Assembly (NCBI GenBank): GCA_035550775.1
Contig: DASZOO010000008.1
Location: forward strand, 1-33,170
DNA: 33,170 nucleotides
Source of the DNA: JAOUEA01 sp035550775
GTDB taxonomy: Bacteria; Actinomycetota; UBA4738; HRBIN12
Direction of reading: 5' to 3'
The translations under genes were made by a program, and so were the position numbers. Below, piece by piece: positions 7,466 to 15,057 of the stretch. The notes under the pieces were generated by a model. It was not told where the DNA came from. It worked only from the letters and a program-made list of their open reading frames with translations, and did not search any database. Each line of letters begins with the position of its first letter. The stretch's first letter is position 1.

Positions 7466-8661
7466 GGGGTCTGCGGCTGCTCGTCCTCGGCCGAGGGTGG
7501 CCGCCCGAACAGGATCTCCAGGTGATCGCCGGCGAAGTTCGCCTCGCGGACGACGAGCCGCTTCAACATCTGGGGCAGGATCAGGTTCCGCTTGTACGAA
7601 CCGACGCGCACGTACAGCTCCTCACCACGGCGATGGATGTCCATGTCGTCTCGGGAGACGAATGGGAGCCGCATGGACAGGATGTATCCCTGTCCCCGCT
7701 TGCGAACGCGGATCGGATCGTCGTGGTAGAGCACGGCCGTGACGTCGCGCTTGCCGTACACCTCGGTGCCCATCTCGGTGAGCAACGGCACGCCGACCAT
7801 CTCGCGGTCGAACAGCCGCGCCTGCAGGATCGGCACCGGCTCGAACGACTCGTGCACGGTCGCGAGGTGCTCGGCCTGGATGTCCTTCCACTTGCCGAAG
7901 TAGGGATCGTTCACCTCGTCGGGGATGATCCGGTTCACCACCACCGAGTCGACCCGGTATCCGAACAGGCCGAGGTACGTGTAGGTGCGGCGAGCCTCGG
8001 AGATCACCATCTTCTCTGGGTTCACCACGAGCCGCACCGACGACGTCTGCTCGTCGGTCAGGATCTGCTTCACGGCGTCGAGGTTGCGATGCAGCCGCTC
8101 CACCGCGGCGAACACCTGATCGCCCGCGATGGGCAGGGAGGTCATCTTCGACAGCATCGGACGCACGGTCTTCACGATGCGCCGTTCCACCGGGAAGATC
8201 CGTTCGATGTACCAGTTCATGATCTCCGGGAGCGAGAGCAGCCGCAGCGTCTCGGCCGTCGGGGCGCAGTCGACCACGAGCATGTCGTAGTTCCCGCTCT
8301 CGACGTGGGTCTTCACGTCGATCAGCGCGAAGATCTCGTCGAGCCCGGGGATCACGGTGAGCTCCTCCGCCTGGATCGTCTCGGTGCCGGCCCAGTTCAT
8401 GAGCTGGATGAAGTAGTCCTGGATCTCTCGCCAGTTGTCCTCGAGGCGCTCCTGCGCATCGATCTGCACGGCCCAGAGGCGGTCGACGATCTGGGCAGGC
8501 GTCGACCCGATCTCGACCTCGAACGAATCGGCCAGTGAATGCGCGGGGTCGGTCGACATCACGAGCGTGCGGTATCCGCTCTGTGCGGCGCGGACCGCCG
8601 TCGCCGCGGCTACGGTCGTCTTGCCGACCCCGCCCTTGCCCGTGAACAGCACGACGCGCAT
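7462..8661 (-). CDS. ArsA/Get3-like ATPase with C-terminal HSP20-like domain
   Basis: A 399-residue protein opening with FTGKGGVGKTTVAAATAV (deviant P-loop, residues 8-16), then VMSTDPAHSLADSF (switch I-like) and DMLVVDCAPTAETLRLLSLP (switch II). Its last 75 or so residues (GYILSMRLPFVSRDDMDIHRRGEELYVRVGSYKRNLILP...) form the beta-sandwich ArsA_HSP20 domain seen in many actinobacterial homologues. Relatives bind tail-anchored proteins or metalloids; actinobacterial versions with the HSP20 domain are mostly uncharacterised. There is no arsB, arsC or arsR nearby, so arsenite export is unlikely. It is the first gene of a five-gene operon with a leaderless-type promoter. Confidence 0.88.
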   Translation of the reverse strand: MRVVLFTGKGGVGKTTVAAATAVRAAQSGYRTLVMSTDPAHSLADSFEVEIGSTPAQIVDRLWAVQIDAQERLEDNWREIQDYFIQLMNWAGTETIQAEELTVIPGLDEIFALIDVKTHVESGNYDMLVVDCAPTAETLRLLSLPEIMNWYIERIFPVERRIVKTVRPMLSKMTSLPIAGDQVFAAVERLHRNLDAVKQILTDEQTSSVRLVVNPEKMVISEARRTYTYLGLFGYRVDSVVVNRIIPDEVNDPYFGKWKDIQAEHLATVHESFEPVPILQARLFDREMVGVPLLTEMGTEVYGKRDVTAVLYHDDPIRVRKRGQGYILSMRLPFVSRDDMDIHRRGEELYVRVGSYKRNLILPQMLKRLVVREANFAGDHLEILFGRPPSAEDEQPQTP

Positions 8662-8668
8662 GGGGCTC

Positions 8669-8674
8669 AGCTTA
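8669..8674 (-). promoter_or_regulatory. -10 box TAAGCT, leaderless promoter of the ArsA-like operon
   Basis: TAAGCT on the minus strand is followed by 7 nt and the ATG at 8661. Transcription from here would cover the five overlapping genes down to 4412. No convincing -35 is seen. Confidence 0.5.
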
Positions 8675-8707
8675 GCCGGTGGGGTGCAGCGGCCGGCGCG
8701 GGCTCCC

Positions 8708-9148
8708 TCAGCCCATCTCGACGCGACGCTTGAGCTTCTCGAGCGCGTTCTCGATCACGCGCTTGGCCCCCTCGCTCCGCAGGAACCCGGGCACGAGCAC
8801 CCCCAGCTCGACCCCCAACCGGTAGGTGACCTCGGTCTCGGAATCGGTGAGCTCGTTGAGCAGGTACTCGCCCCGGATGTCGCGGATCGCACCCCGGGCC
8901 TCCGAGGTCGTCCACGACAGCCCGGTGTCCCCCGGGGCGTACCGGTAGGTCAGGGTGTAGGAAGCCCTCCCCAGGACCGGAACGTCGACCACGAAGGCGA
9001 CCTCGGTCGCGCGGCCGCCCTCGCCGCGTTCCCTGACGTCGACCGTCCGCACGTCGGCCCACTCCGGGTACGCCTCGTAGTCCTCGATGACCTCCATCAC
9101 GTCCTCGAGCGGGGCCTCGACCACGATCGATCCTTCGGCGTGTTCCAT
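8708..9148 (-). CDS. SRPBCC / polyketide cyclase-like lipid-binding-fold protein
   Basis: A 146-residue START-like protein: GSIVVEAPLEDVMEVIEDYEAYPEWADVRTVDV is the typical helix-grip opening (I.I.AP.E.V..VI.D...YPEW). It continues with SYTLTYRYAPGDTGLSWTTSEA, a region where YgaP/CoxG-like proteins have the ..W....G beta-strands, and a C-terminal amphipathic helix GAKRVIENALEKLKRRVEMG. Such proteins bind hydrophobic ligands or act as cyclases; the ligand here is unknown. The stop lies 46 bp before the ArsA-like gene, which has its own promoter. A TAGGAT box lies 10 nt before the ATG and overlaps the stop codon of the preceding gene. Confidence 0.8.
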   Translation of the reverse strand: MEHAEGSIVVEAPLEDVMEVIEDYEAYPEWADVRTVDVRERGEGGRATEVAFVVDVPVLGRASYTLTYRYAPGDTGLSWTTSEARGAIRDIRGEYLLNELTDSETEVTYRLGVELGVLVPGFLRSEGAKRVIENALEKLKRRVEMG

Positions 9149-9158
9149 CGCGCCGGGA

Positions 9159-9164
9159 ATCCTA
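9159..9164 (-). promoter_or_regulatory. -10 box TAGGAT before the SRPBCC gene
   Basis: TAGGAT on the minus strand overlaps the TAG stop of the zinc-ribbon gene and lies 10 nt before the ATG at 9148, giving a leaderless or nearly leaderless message. Confidence 0.4.
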
Positions 9165-9857
9165 GCGTCTGGCCGTCGTCACCAGGCTCACCGCCAGCAG
9201 CATCACAGAGCCGATGATCACGACGACCGTCGCCCACAGCAGCGTCCTCGACGAGACGATCGGCGAGCCCCCCGACGCGAGGTGATGCGCCTCGTACGCG
9301 GTGCCCAGGTACACGAGCAGGGCCGCCGCCAGGAAGAGCGCGAACACGCCGAACGTGCCGGCAGAGCTGACCCCCGAGACGAGCACGGTGGCCGCCATGA
9401 CCGCGAGCACGGCGAACAGCACCCCCCGAGCCAGGCCGTCGAGTCCACGGCCGACCTTGCGGTGCCCCAGTCCCGGGAACAGCAGGGATGCGGAGAGAGC
9501 CTCTTTGGGATCCACGCGATCCGGGGTTTCGTCTTGCCGCATCAACGAGGCGAACGTGGTTCCGCAGACGGCACACGCATCGAGCTCGAGATCGTTGTCG
9601 TTCCCGCAGGTGGGACAGGGCCATGACGGCGCTCGGGGGACCGCCCCCGTGGCTTCGACCGATCCGGCGGAGGCAGGCCCGGCTCGCACCGCCATCGCTT
9701 GACGCTCGGGCTCGGCCCCCGAGACGGCACCGGGATCCTGGTCGGGTGCGGACTCGGCGAGCGAACGGAAGCACTGCCCGCACCACTCCGCATCGGGGCT
9801 CGCGAGCGCGCCGCAGTCCGGGCAGCGCCGCTCGGCGCCGGTGGGTCCGCTCCGCAT
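9162..9857 (-). CDS. double zinc-ribbon integral membrane protein of unknown function
   Basis: The start chosen is ATG 9855-9857 (231 residues), because a TACGCT -10 lies 6 nt upstream and the first zinc ribbon begins right after it; the frame stays open farther upstream but that part is shadow. Two CxxC...CxxC zinc ribbons are separated by an Ala/Pro-rich linker: RRCPDCGALASPDAEWCGQC near the N-terminus and PCPTCGNDNDLELDACAVCG in the middle. After LLFPGLGHRKVGRGLDGLARG come three or four hydrophobic segments (LFAVLAVMAATVLV, FGVFALFLAAALLVYLG, LLWATVVVIIGSVMLLAVSLV). The layout suggests a membrane protein with a cytoplasmic zinc-binding N-terminus. I do not recognise a function. Confidence 0.75.
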   Translation of the reverse strand: MRSGPTGAERRCPDCGALASPDAEWCGQCFRSLAESAPDQDPGAVSGAEPERQAMAVRAGPASAGSVEATGAVPRAPSWPCPTCGNDNDLELDACAVCGTTFASLMRQDETPDRVDPKEALSASLLFPGLGHRKVGRGLDGLARGVLFAVLAVMAATVLVSGVSSAGTFGVFALFLAAALLVYLGTAYEAHHLASGGSPIVSSRTLLWATVVVIIGSVMLLAVSLVTTARR

Positions 9858-9863
9858 GGGCCC

Positions 9864-9869
9864 AGCGTA
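9864..9869 (-). promoter_or_regulatory. -10 box TACGCT, leaderless promoter of the zinc-ribbon gene
   Basis: TACGCT on the minus strand, GGGCCC spacer of 6 nt, then ATG 9857. This placement is the main support for that start codon. Confidence 0.5.
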
Positions 9870-9897
9870 CCCTCGGTGCGTGCAGGGACGAACGACC

Positions 9898-11031
9898 CTA
9901 GCCCGCTGCTTCCTGCAGCCACAGCTCGAGCGTGCGAGCGATCGACGGCCACGTGTGGGCGCGCAGCACCCGCGCGCGGCCCGCCTCGCCCATCGCCCGA
10001 GCCCGACCGGGGTCCGCGAGCAGTCCGGAGACCGCGTCGGCCACCTGCTCGGCGTCGCGGCCGTCGACGACGATGCCGGTCTCACCGTCGACGAGCGCCT
10101 CGCGCGCTCCGCCGGAGTCCCCGACGACCACGGGCTTCGCGCACGCCGCCGCCTCGATGAACACGTTCCCCCATCCCTCCACCTCCATGCCGGCCAGTCG
10201 CGTCCGGCACGGCATCGCGAACACGTCCCCGAGCGCGTAGTAACGGGGCAGATCGGCCTCGGAGACCTGGCCCGTGAACACCACCGAGCCGTCGGGAGCG
10301 TCGGCGGCGAGCCCCCGGAGCCGCTGCTCGTCCGGGCCGCCCCCGACGATCACCAGCGTCGCGTCGGGCACCGTGCGACGGATGCGTCCCATCCCTCCGA
10401 TCAGCACGTCCTGCCCTTTGCGCGCGACGAGCCGGCTGACGCAGACCACGAGCGGGCGGGCGCCGAGACCATGTCGGTCCCGCAGGTCGTCGGTCGCCAG
10501 ATCGGGACGGAACACCTCGACGTCGGCCCCCGGGTAGAGCACCGAGACCGGCACGTGTCGAGGCACCGCGGTGCGGACCGTCCGGGCGATGAAGGCGCTA
10601 CACATGACCGGCACGCGCGTGGCTCTCGATGTCGCGTACCGCATCGCCGCATGTGAGCCGGGCGCGATCGAGAGCCAGTACTCGAAGCCGTGGGCGGCCG
10701 CGAGGTACGGGATCCCGGCCCGGGCGAGCCTCGGCCCCAACAGCGCCAGCGGGTAGGTGGCGCCGAAGAGCACGACCTCGGCACCGGTCTCGCGCACCGC
10801 GGCCTCGAGCCGCCGGCCGACGTCGGGCGTGGGCCACAGGAACGCCTCGCGTTGCCGGAGCACGCGGTAACGGGCCTCGGCGTCGAAGCCGGCCGCCTCC
10901 TCCTGGCCCGGGCAGAACACCGCCACGCGGTCGGCCGGCAGCTGGCCCACGAGCGCCTCGAGGGTCCGCTGGATGCCCCCGACGCGGGGCGGATAGTCGT
11001 TCGTCACGAGCAGGGTACGAGGCACGTCCAC
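9898..11031 (-). CDS. GT4 glycosyltransferase, PimB-like (probable mannosyltransferase)
   Basis: A 377-residue GT-B enzyme. The N-terminus RTLLVTNDYPPRVGGIQRTLEALVGQLP closely resembles PimB', the GDP-mannose-dependent phosphatidylinositol monomannoside mannosyltransferase (VTNDFPPR.GGIQ). It also has AAHGFEYWLSIAPG, RPLVVCVSRLVARKGQDVLI (donor-binding R and K) and the GT4 E-x7-E motif EGWGNVFIEAAACAKPVV, followed by GDSGGAREALVDGETG. It likely adds mannose to a lipid carrier at the inner face of the membrane. The start is GTG 11029-11031; a second in-frame GTG lies two codons inside. It is divergent from the ygfZ-like gene with only 23 bp between the starts. Glycan specificity is not proven. 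Confidence 0.85.
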   Translation of the reverse strand: MDVPRTLLVTNDYPPRVGGIQRTLEALVGQLPADRVAVFCPGQEEAAGFDAEARYRVLRQREAFLWPTPDVGRRLEAAVRETGAEVVLFGATYPLALLGPRLARAGIPYLAAAHGFEYWLSIAPGSHAAMRYATSRATRVPVMCSAFIARTVRTAVPRHVPVSVLYPGADVEVFRPDLATDDLRDRHGLGARPLVVCVSRLVARKGQDVLIGGMGRIRRTVPDATLVIVGGGPDEQRLRGLAADAPDGSVVFTGQVSEADLPRYYALGDVFAMPCRTRLAGMEVEGWGNVFIEAAACAKPVVVGDSGGAREALVDGETGIVVDGRDAEQVADAVSGLLADPGRARAMGEAGRARVLRAHTWPSIARTLELWLQEAAG

Positions 11032-11039
11032 AGCGCCGA

Positions 11040-11045
11040 TATCCT
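11040..11045 (+). promoter_or_regulatory. -10 box TATCCT before the ygfZ-like gene
   Basis: TATCCT lies 9 nt before the ATG at 11055, within the 23-bp gap to the divergent glycosyltransferase start. The promoter therefore reaches into the coding region of that gene. Confidence 0.4.
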
Positions 11046-11054
11046 GCCAGAGCG

Positions 11055-11918
11055 ATGCAACCGACCACCGCTCCGGCCGACGAGCTCCGGGCCCTGGCCG
11101 ACGGGAGCGCCGTCGTCGACCTGTCCGCGTTCCGGAAGGTTCGCGTTCGGGGCGAGGATTCCCGCCGGTGGCTTCACGACCTCGTCACGACCGACGTCGC
11201 CTCGCTCGAACCCGGCTCGGCTCGACGGTCGCTGCTCCTCGATGCCACCGGTCATATCCGCGCCGACCTGCAGGTGGCCTGCGATCGAGACGGCTTCTGG
11301 CTGTTCCAGGATCCGGATCAGCCCGACCACGTCGGGGCGGCGCTCGCCCCCTACGTGCTCTCGTCCGATGTTCGGCTCGACGACATGAGCTCCGAGATGG
11401 GCTTGATGGCCCTGCCCGGGTCCTCCGACGGGACGGACGGCTTCCGGCCCTCGTGGCTCGGTCCGGGCCGCGACGTGCTGTTCACGGCGAGCGGAAGCCT
11501 CGATCCACCCGGTGGCCGGACCCTCGTCGGCGCCGCCGCTGTGGAGGTCCTGCGCATCCGGCAGGGACGGGCTCGGATGGGTGCCGAGTTCGACCGCACG
11601 TCGATCCCCGCCGAGGCGGGCCTCGAGGCGACGATCGACACGACCAAGGGGTGCTTCCTGGGTCAGGAGTCCGTCGCCCGCGTCCGCATGCTCGGGCATC
11701 CACCGCGGGTGCTGCGGCACCTGAGGGCCGCCGGCGTGGTGGATCCGGGCTCGAGCGTGTGCTTGGACGAGGGTCGGGTCGTCGGCGTGGTGACCAGCGC
11801 CGCAACGCATCCCACGGGGGGCACGGTGATCCTGGCATCGATCCGATGGGACGCGCGGATCGCGTCGCTCCGGTCCGAGGACGGGTCCGCGCTGGTTCCT
11901 GTCGGGTCATCGGACTAG
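11055..11918 (+). CDS. ygfZ: YgfZ/GcvT-fold folate-binding protein
   Basis: A 287-residue protein of the YgfZ family. Near residue 35 is the GEDSRRWLHDLVTTDVASLEPG block, followed by SLLLDATGHIRADLQV. The diagnostic signature KGCFLGQESVARVRMLG (KGC[FY].GQE, with the conserved Cys) lies near residue 200. YgfZ/IBA57-type proteins bind folate and help keep certain [4Fe-4S] enzymes, including MiaB-like enzymes, intact; they are evolutionary relatives of GcvT without transferase activity. The start ATG 11055 sits just after a TATCCT -10; the upstream open frame is antisense to the glycosyltransferase gene and is not coding. The gene fits the folate theme of the window and the presence of several Fe-S proteins (KorB, WhiB, IscA-like). 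Confidence 0.88.
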   Translation: MQPTTAPADELRALADGSAVVDLSAFRKVRVRGEDSRRWLHDLVTTDVASLEPGSARRSLLLDATGHIRADLQVACDRDGFWLFQDPDQPDHVGAALAPYVLSSDVRLDDMSSEMGLMALPGSSDGTDGFRPSWLGPGRDVLFTASGSLDPPGGRTLVGAAAVEVLRIRQGRARMGAEFDRTSIPAEAGLEATIDTTKGCFLGQESVARVRMLGHPPRVLRHLRAAGVVDPGSSVCLDEGRVVGVVTSAATHPTGGTVILASIRWDARIASLRSEDGSALVPVGSSD

Positions 11919-12050
11919 CCCGTTCGGGTGGTTTCACGTCCCTCTGCCGTCCTATCCCGGGATGCGTTCGTCCGACCCCTTCCGCTGATGGCTGCGGCTC
12001 TGATATGAATCGAGTCCCGCGGCCCGAAGTCCGTCTGCGGGGACGCTCCG

Positions 12051-12060
12051 AGGGGGAGGA
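12051..12060 (+). promoter_or_regulatory. strong ribosome binding site deciding the whiB start
   Basis: AGGGGGAGGA ends 4 nt before GTG 12065. It stands out because many other genes in the window lack any such site, and it makes the shorter 92-residue WhiB the likely product. Confidence 0.7.
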
Positions 12061-12064
12061 CTCT

Positions 12065-12343
12065 GTGAGGATCGAGCGGTTCCCGAACGTCGACGTCAGC
12101 ATCCTTCCGACGAACCCCGCGCCCCCCGACTTCTGGCAGGAACGGGCCGCCTGCTTCGGCGTCGATCCCGACATCTTCTTCCCCATCTCCGAGGAGGAGG
12201 CCGGCCCCGCCCTCACGTTCTGCAACGCGTGCCGCATCCGTGAGGAATGCCTGGCATGGGCGTTGAAGAACGGCGAGCGCTACGGCGTCTGGGGCGGCCT
12301 GACCGAGCAGCAGCGCCGACGCCTGCAGCGACGCGTCGCCTGA
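12065..12343 (+). CDS. WhiB-family iron-sulfur transcriptional regulator
   Basis: The 92-residue protein from GTG 12065 carries the four cluster cysteines C30, C53, C56 and C62 (C..C-x2-C-x5-C), preceded by DFWQERAAC and FFP, and followed by the GVWGG turn (residues 74-78) and a basic C-terminal segment QQRRRLQRR that contacts DNA or sigma factor. WhiB proteins hold a redox- or NO-sensitive [4Fe-4S] cluster, bind sigma region 4 and are confined to Actinobacteria and their phages. The GTG is preferred over the in-frame ATG at 12005 because AGGGGGAGGA ends 4 nt before it. Which WhiB class this is (WhiB1 to WhiB7) is not clear. It precedes the heptose genes, but a promoter-like element separates them. 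Confidence 0.95.
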   Translation: MRIERFPNVDVSILPTNPAPPDFWQERAACFGVDPDIFFPISEEEAGPALTFCNACRIREECLAWALKNGERYGVWGGLTEQQRRRLQRRVA

Positions 12344-12369
12344 GCCGCCGCGCCGGGGGAGCCGACACC

Positions 12370-12375
12370 TACACT
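12370..12375 (+). promoter_or_regulatory. -10-like TACACT before the GHMP kinase gene
   Basis: TACACT lies 12 nt before ATG 12388, 26 bp after the whiB stop. This would give a leader of only about 6 nt. No Shine-Dalgarno is visible, which agrees with a nearly leaderless message. Confidence 0.35.
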
Positions 12376-12387
12376 GACGGCGTTCCC

Positions 12388-13437
12388 ATGCCGTCCGACC
12401 TCGCGCCCGTCCACGCCGTCGCCCCCCTCCGCATCAGCTTCGTCGGCGGCGGAACGGACTTCCCCCACTGGTACCGCGATCACGGTGGGGCGGTGCTCTC
12501 GACGACGATCGACCATGTCGTCCGCGTCACCGCGACGCCGAGGAACGACCGGGCCGTGCGCGTGCGATCCCTCGACCTGGGTCAGCTCGTGCAGTATCAG
12601 CTCGACGAGGGTCCCGAGTACGACGGCGTGATGGATCTCGCGAAGGCGGCGATCGATCGCATGGGCCTCGATACGGGGCTCGACGTCGACATCGAGTCCG
12701 AGGCGCCCCCAGGGAGCGGGCTCGGGGGGTCGTCCGCCCTCGTCACGGCGGTCGTGGCCGCGCTCGCATGCCTGGCCGAGATCTCGCTGTCGTGCGAGGA
12801 CGTGGCCAGGCTCTCGTACGCGATCGAGCGCGACGACCTCGGGATCTCGGGCGGGTGGCAGGATCAGTACGCGGCCGCCTTCGGCGGATTCAACCTGATC
12901 GAGTTCGATCGCGAGGGCGCGCGGGTGACCCCGGTCGACGTCGGCCCCGACGCACTCGAGGAGCTCCGCAAGCACCTGCTCCTCTGCTACACGGGAAGGG
13001 TCCGTCGCGACGTGGGCTTGATCGACCGGCAGATCGCGATGTTCGAGGCCGGGCGCGAGGAGACCCTGCTGGGCATGAAGCAGCTCCAAGAGATGGCCTA
13101 CGTGATGCGCGATGCGGTCGAGTCCGGTGACATGACGCGGCTCGGGGCGCTGCTAGGGGAAGCGTTCGGGGCCAAGCGACGCATGAACCCACACATCGCC
13201 GAAGGAACCCCGATCGAGGCCATGCTCGCCGCCGCCTCCGCCGCGGGCTCCACCGGCGGGAAGATCTGCGGCGCCGGCGGCGGCGGATACCTGCTGATCG
13301 CGGCCCCTCCGGAGGCTCGCGCGGCCGTACGGGCCGCGCTCGAGTCGATGGGCGGTCAGTTCGCGCCGTTCGAGGTCGATCCACAGGGCGTTCGCGCCCG
13401 GCGGGGCGAACGTCGTTGGTCGCCCACCCGTCCATGA
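12388..13437 (+). CDS. hddA: GHMP kinase, D-glycero-D-manno-heptose 7-phosphate kinase-like
   Basis: A 349-residue GHMP kinase. The N-terminus APLRISFVGGGTDFPHWY (PLRISF.GGGTD.P.Y) is characteristic of HddA-like heptose kinases, as is the early GGAVLSTTIDHVVRVT strand. The phosphate loop PPGSGLGGSSA spans residues 107-117, and motif 3 is the C-terminal GSTGGKICGAGGGGYLLI. HddA phosphorylates D-glycero-alpha-D-manno-heptose 7-phosphate at O-1 on the way to GDP-heptose used in glycans. The phosphoheptose isomerase gene is about 100 bp downstream, which strongly supports a heptose pathway. A matching nucleotidyltransferase (HddC) and phosphatase (GmhB) are not in the window. The start ATG 12388 begins right before the conserved region. 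Confidence 0.85.
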   Translation: MPSDLAPVHAVAPLRISFVGGGTDFPHWYRDHGGAVLSTTIDHVVRVTATPRNDRAVRVRSLDLGQLVQYQLDEGPEYDGVMDLAKAAIDRMGLDTGLDVDIESEAPPGSGLGGSSALVTAVVAALACLAEISLSCEDVARLSYAIERDDLGISGGWQDQYAAAFGGFNLIEFDREGARVTPVDVGPDALEELRKHLLLCYTGRVRRDVGLIDRQIAMFEAGREETLLGMKQLQEMAYVMRDAVESGDMTRLGALLGEAFGAKRRMNPHIAEGTPIEAMLAAASAAGSTGGKICGAGGGGYLLIAAPPEARAAVRAALESMGGQFAPFEVDPQGVRARRGERRWSPTRP

Positions 13438-13450
13438 CGGCCACACCGAC

Positions 13451-13549
13451 ATGACGTCGCGGAGGCTCGTGCGGCCCGACCAGGCCGTGCTCGATCTCGC
13501 CGCGGCCGCGGATATCATCACGGCGCTCGTCGAACAGGAGACCGGGTGA
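13451..13549 (+). CDS. possible 32-residue ORF coupled to gmhA
   Basis: ATG 13451 opens a 32-codon frame (MTSRRLVRPDQAVLDLAAAA... ending VEQETG) whose TGA overlaps the GTG start of gmhA in GTGA. It would fill the 108-bp gap between the kinase and isomerase genes. There is no clear ribosome binding site before it, and I recognise no homologue. It may be a coupling leader peptide, the remnant of a lost gene, or chance. The 4-nt overlap is its main support. Confidence 0.3.
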   Translation: MTSRRLVRPDQAVLDLAAAADIITALVEQETG

Positions 13550-14139
13550 CGAACGACGACCGTGCGGTCGCGCAGGCCTACCTGCGCGAGACCGCCGAGA
13601 CCGTCCGACGGGTCGAGGCCGAGTGCCTCGACGACATCGCAGCCGCGGCCGCGATCCTGATCGCGTCGCTGCGCGCCGGCGGGAAGCTGCTGATCTGCGG
13701 CAACGGAGGCAGCGCCGCCGACGCCCAGCACCTGGCCACCGAACTCGTCAGCACCTTGACGGTCGACAACCCGCGCCCCTCGATCCCGGCGGTCGCGCTC
13801 ACGACCGATTCGTCGCTCCTGACGGCGATCGCGAACGATTTCGGCATCGAGGGCGTCTTCGCACGGCAGGTCGAGTCGCTCGGGCGCACCGGCGACGTGC
13901 TCATGGCGATCTCCACGAGCGGGAACTCGCGGAACGTGGTTCGGGCCGCCGAGCAGGCCAGATCGCAGGACGTCCGGGTGATCGCGCTCACCGGGGCATC
14001 GGGAGGCGCCGTCGCCCCGTTGGCCGACGTCGCGATCCGCGTGCCGTCGACGGTGACCGCCCACATCCAGGAGTGCCACATCGCCGTGGAACAGCTCTTG
14101 GCCCTGCTCGCCGAGCGAGCGCTGTTCCCGACCGGTTGA
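13546..14139 (+). CDS. gmhA: phosphoheptose isomerase (sedoheptulose 7-phosphate isomerase)
   Basis: A 197-residue SIS-domain protein. GGKLLICGNGGSAADAQHLATELVS is the GmhA signature, followed by ALTTDSSLLTAIANDFGIEGVFARQVESLGRTGDVLMAISTSGNSRNVVRAAEQAR (ST.GNS phosphosugar site) and the C-terminal HIQECHIAVEQLL with the active-site His/Glu region. GmhA converts sedoheptulose 7-phosphate to D-glycero-D-manno-heptose 7-phosphate, the substrate of the kinase encoded upstream. The start is GTG 13546, 5 nt after AGGAG. Cytoplasmic, tetrameric in known cases. With the HddA-like kinase it makes two of the four steps to GDP-heptose. Confidence 0.93.
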   Translation: MTNDDRAVAQAYLRETAETVRRVEAECLDDIAAAAAILIASLRAGGKLLICGNGGSAADAQHLATELVSTLTVDNPRPSIPAVALTTDSSLLTAIANDFGIEGVFARQVESLGRTGDVLMAISTSGNSRNVVRAAEQARSQDVRVIALTGASGGAVAPLADVAIRVPSTVTAHIQECHIAVEQLLALLAERALFPTG

Positions 14140-14160
14140 CCTTGGAGGAGGGCTCTCGGA

Positions 14161-14976
14161 TCAGCGCGGCGGCCCGCCGTGGATCTCACCCATGAGCCGG
14201 CTCTCCCACCCCGATCCGCCGTCGTCGGTGAGCAGCCACCACGTGGCGCCCGCGGCCGCGTAGTCGTCGGGATCGGTGTCGGGCGCCCCCTGGACGACGG
14301 CGTCGAACGGCCCGGCGGCGGTGCGGAACGACCGCGTGTACGCGAGCGCCTCGGCGAACCCGTCTGGTGCGATCGGGCACGGCTCACCGTCGACCACCGC
14401 GATCGGGAACACGCCGTCCCACCGGGCGGCGCGACGGAAGGGAGCGCGGTTGGGCCACATGCCCGCGATCCACACCGGGATGCGCGGGCGCTGCACCGGC
14501 CGTGGGAGGAACCGCACCCCGTCGATGCGGTGGTGCCGCCCGTCGATCGAGACCGGATCGCCCGACCAGAGCCCGTCGAGGACCGCGAGGCCCTCGTCGA
14601 GGAGCTCGGCTCGTTCGCGATCGCCGGTCGGCTCACCGAAGGAGCCGAACTCGACGTCGGGCGGGAACCCCAACCCGGCGCCGAGCACCACGCGGCCGTG
14701 GCTCAGGTGGTCGAGCGTCACGGTCTCCCGTGCCAGCTTCCACGGCCGTCGCCGCGCGAGCGGCGTGACCAGCGGACCCAGCCGGATCGTCTCGGTCGTC
14801 GCGGCGAGCCCCGACAGAGCGACCCACGGATCGTGCACCGCCACGTCGAACGCATCGGAGAACCGGATGTGATCCCACAGGAAGAACCCGTCCCATCCGG
14901 CCGCCTCCGCCTCGCGGCCCATCGCCAGCAGGAGGTCCAGCTCACCGATGTTCGGCACGGTGACCCCGTAACGCAC
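14161..14976 (-). CDS. LLM-class (luciferase-like, probably F420-dependent) oxidoreductase 2
   Basis: A 271-residue luciferase-like TIM barrel starting at GTG 14974-14976: RYGVTVPNIGELDLLLAMGREAEAAGWDGFFLWDHI, then ALAATTETIRLGPLVTPLARRRPWKLARETVTLDHLSHGRVVLGAG (the LSHGR..LG.G motif) and RPRIPVWIAGMWPNRAPFRRAARWDGVFP. The C-terminal WWLLTDDGGSGW is not typical of any class I can name. Cofactor F420 is likely in an actinobacterium but not proven, and the substrate is unknown. It converges with gmhA (21 bp between stops) and has a leaderless-type promoter. It is not a close copy of the LLM protein at 5625. Confidence 0.84.
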   Translation of the reverse strand: MRYGVTVPNIGELDLLLAMGREAEAAGWDGFFLWDHIRFSDAFDVAVHDPWVALSGLAATTETIRLGPLVTPLARRRPWKLARETVTLDHLSHGRVVLGAGLGFPPDVEFGSFGEPTGDRERAELLDEGLAVLDGLWSGDPVSIDGRHHRIDGVRFLPRPVQRPRIPVWIAGMWPNRAPFRRAARWDGVFPIAVVDGEPCPIAPDGFAEALAYTRSFRTAAGPFDAVVQGAPDTDPDDYAAAGATWWLLTDDGGSGWESRLMGEIHGGPPR

Positions 14977-14982
14977 GACTCC

Positions 14983-14988
14983 ATCCTA
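14983..14988 (-). promoter_or_regulatory. -10 box TAGGAT, leaderless promoter of LLM oxidoreductase 2
   Basis: TAGGAT on the minus strand, 6-nt spacer GGAGTC, then GTG 14976. Confidence 0.5.
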
Positions 14989-15057
14989 GGAACTCCCCCG
15001 GCGCCGCGCCGCCGGCGACGGGGCATCTTCCCGTGTCGGCTTCCCCGAGGACGCTGC

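Noticed and set aside
7462..8661. Reading the ArsA-like ATPase as an arsenite efflux component
   Set aside because: No arsB, arsC, arsD or arsR gene is near, and the C-terminal HSP20-like domain marks a different, largely uncharacterised group.
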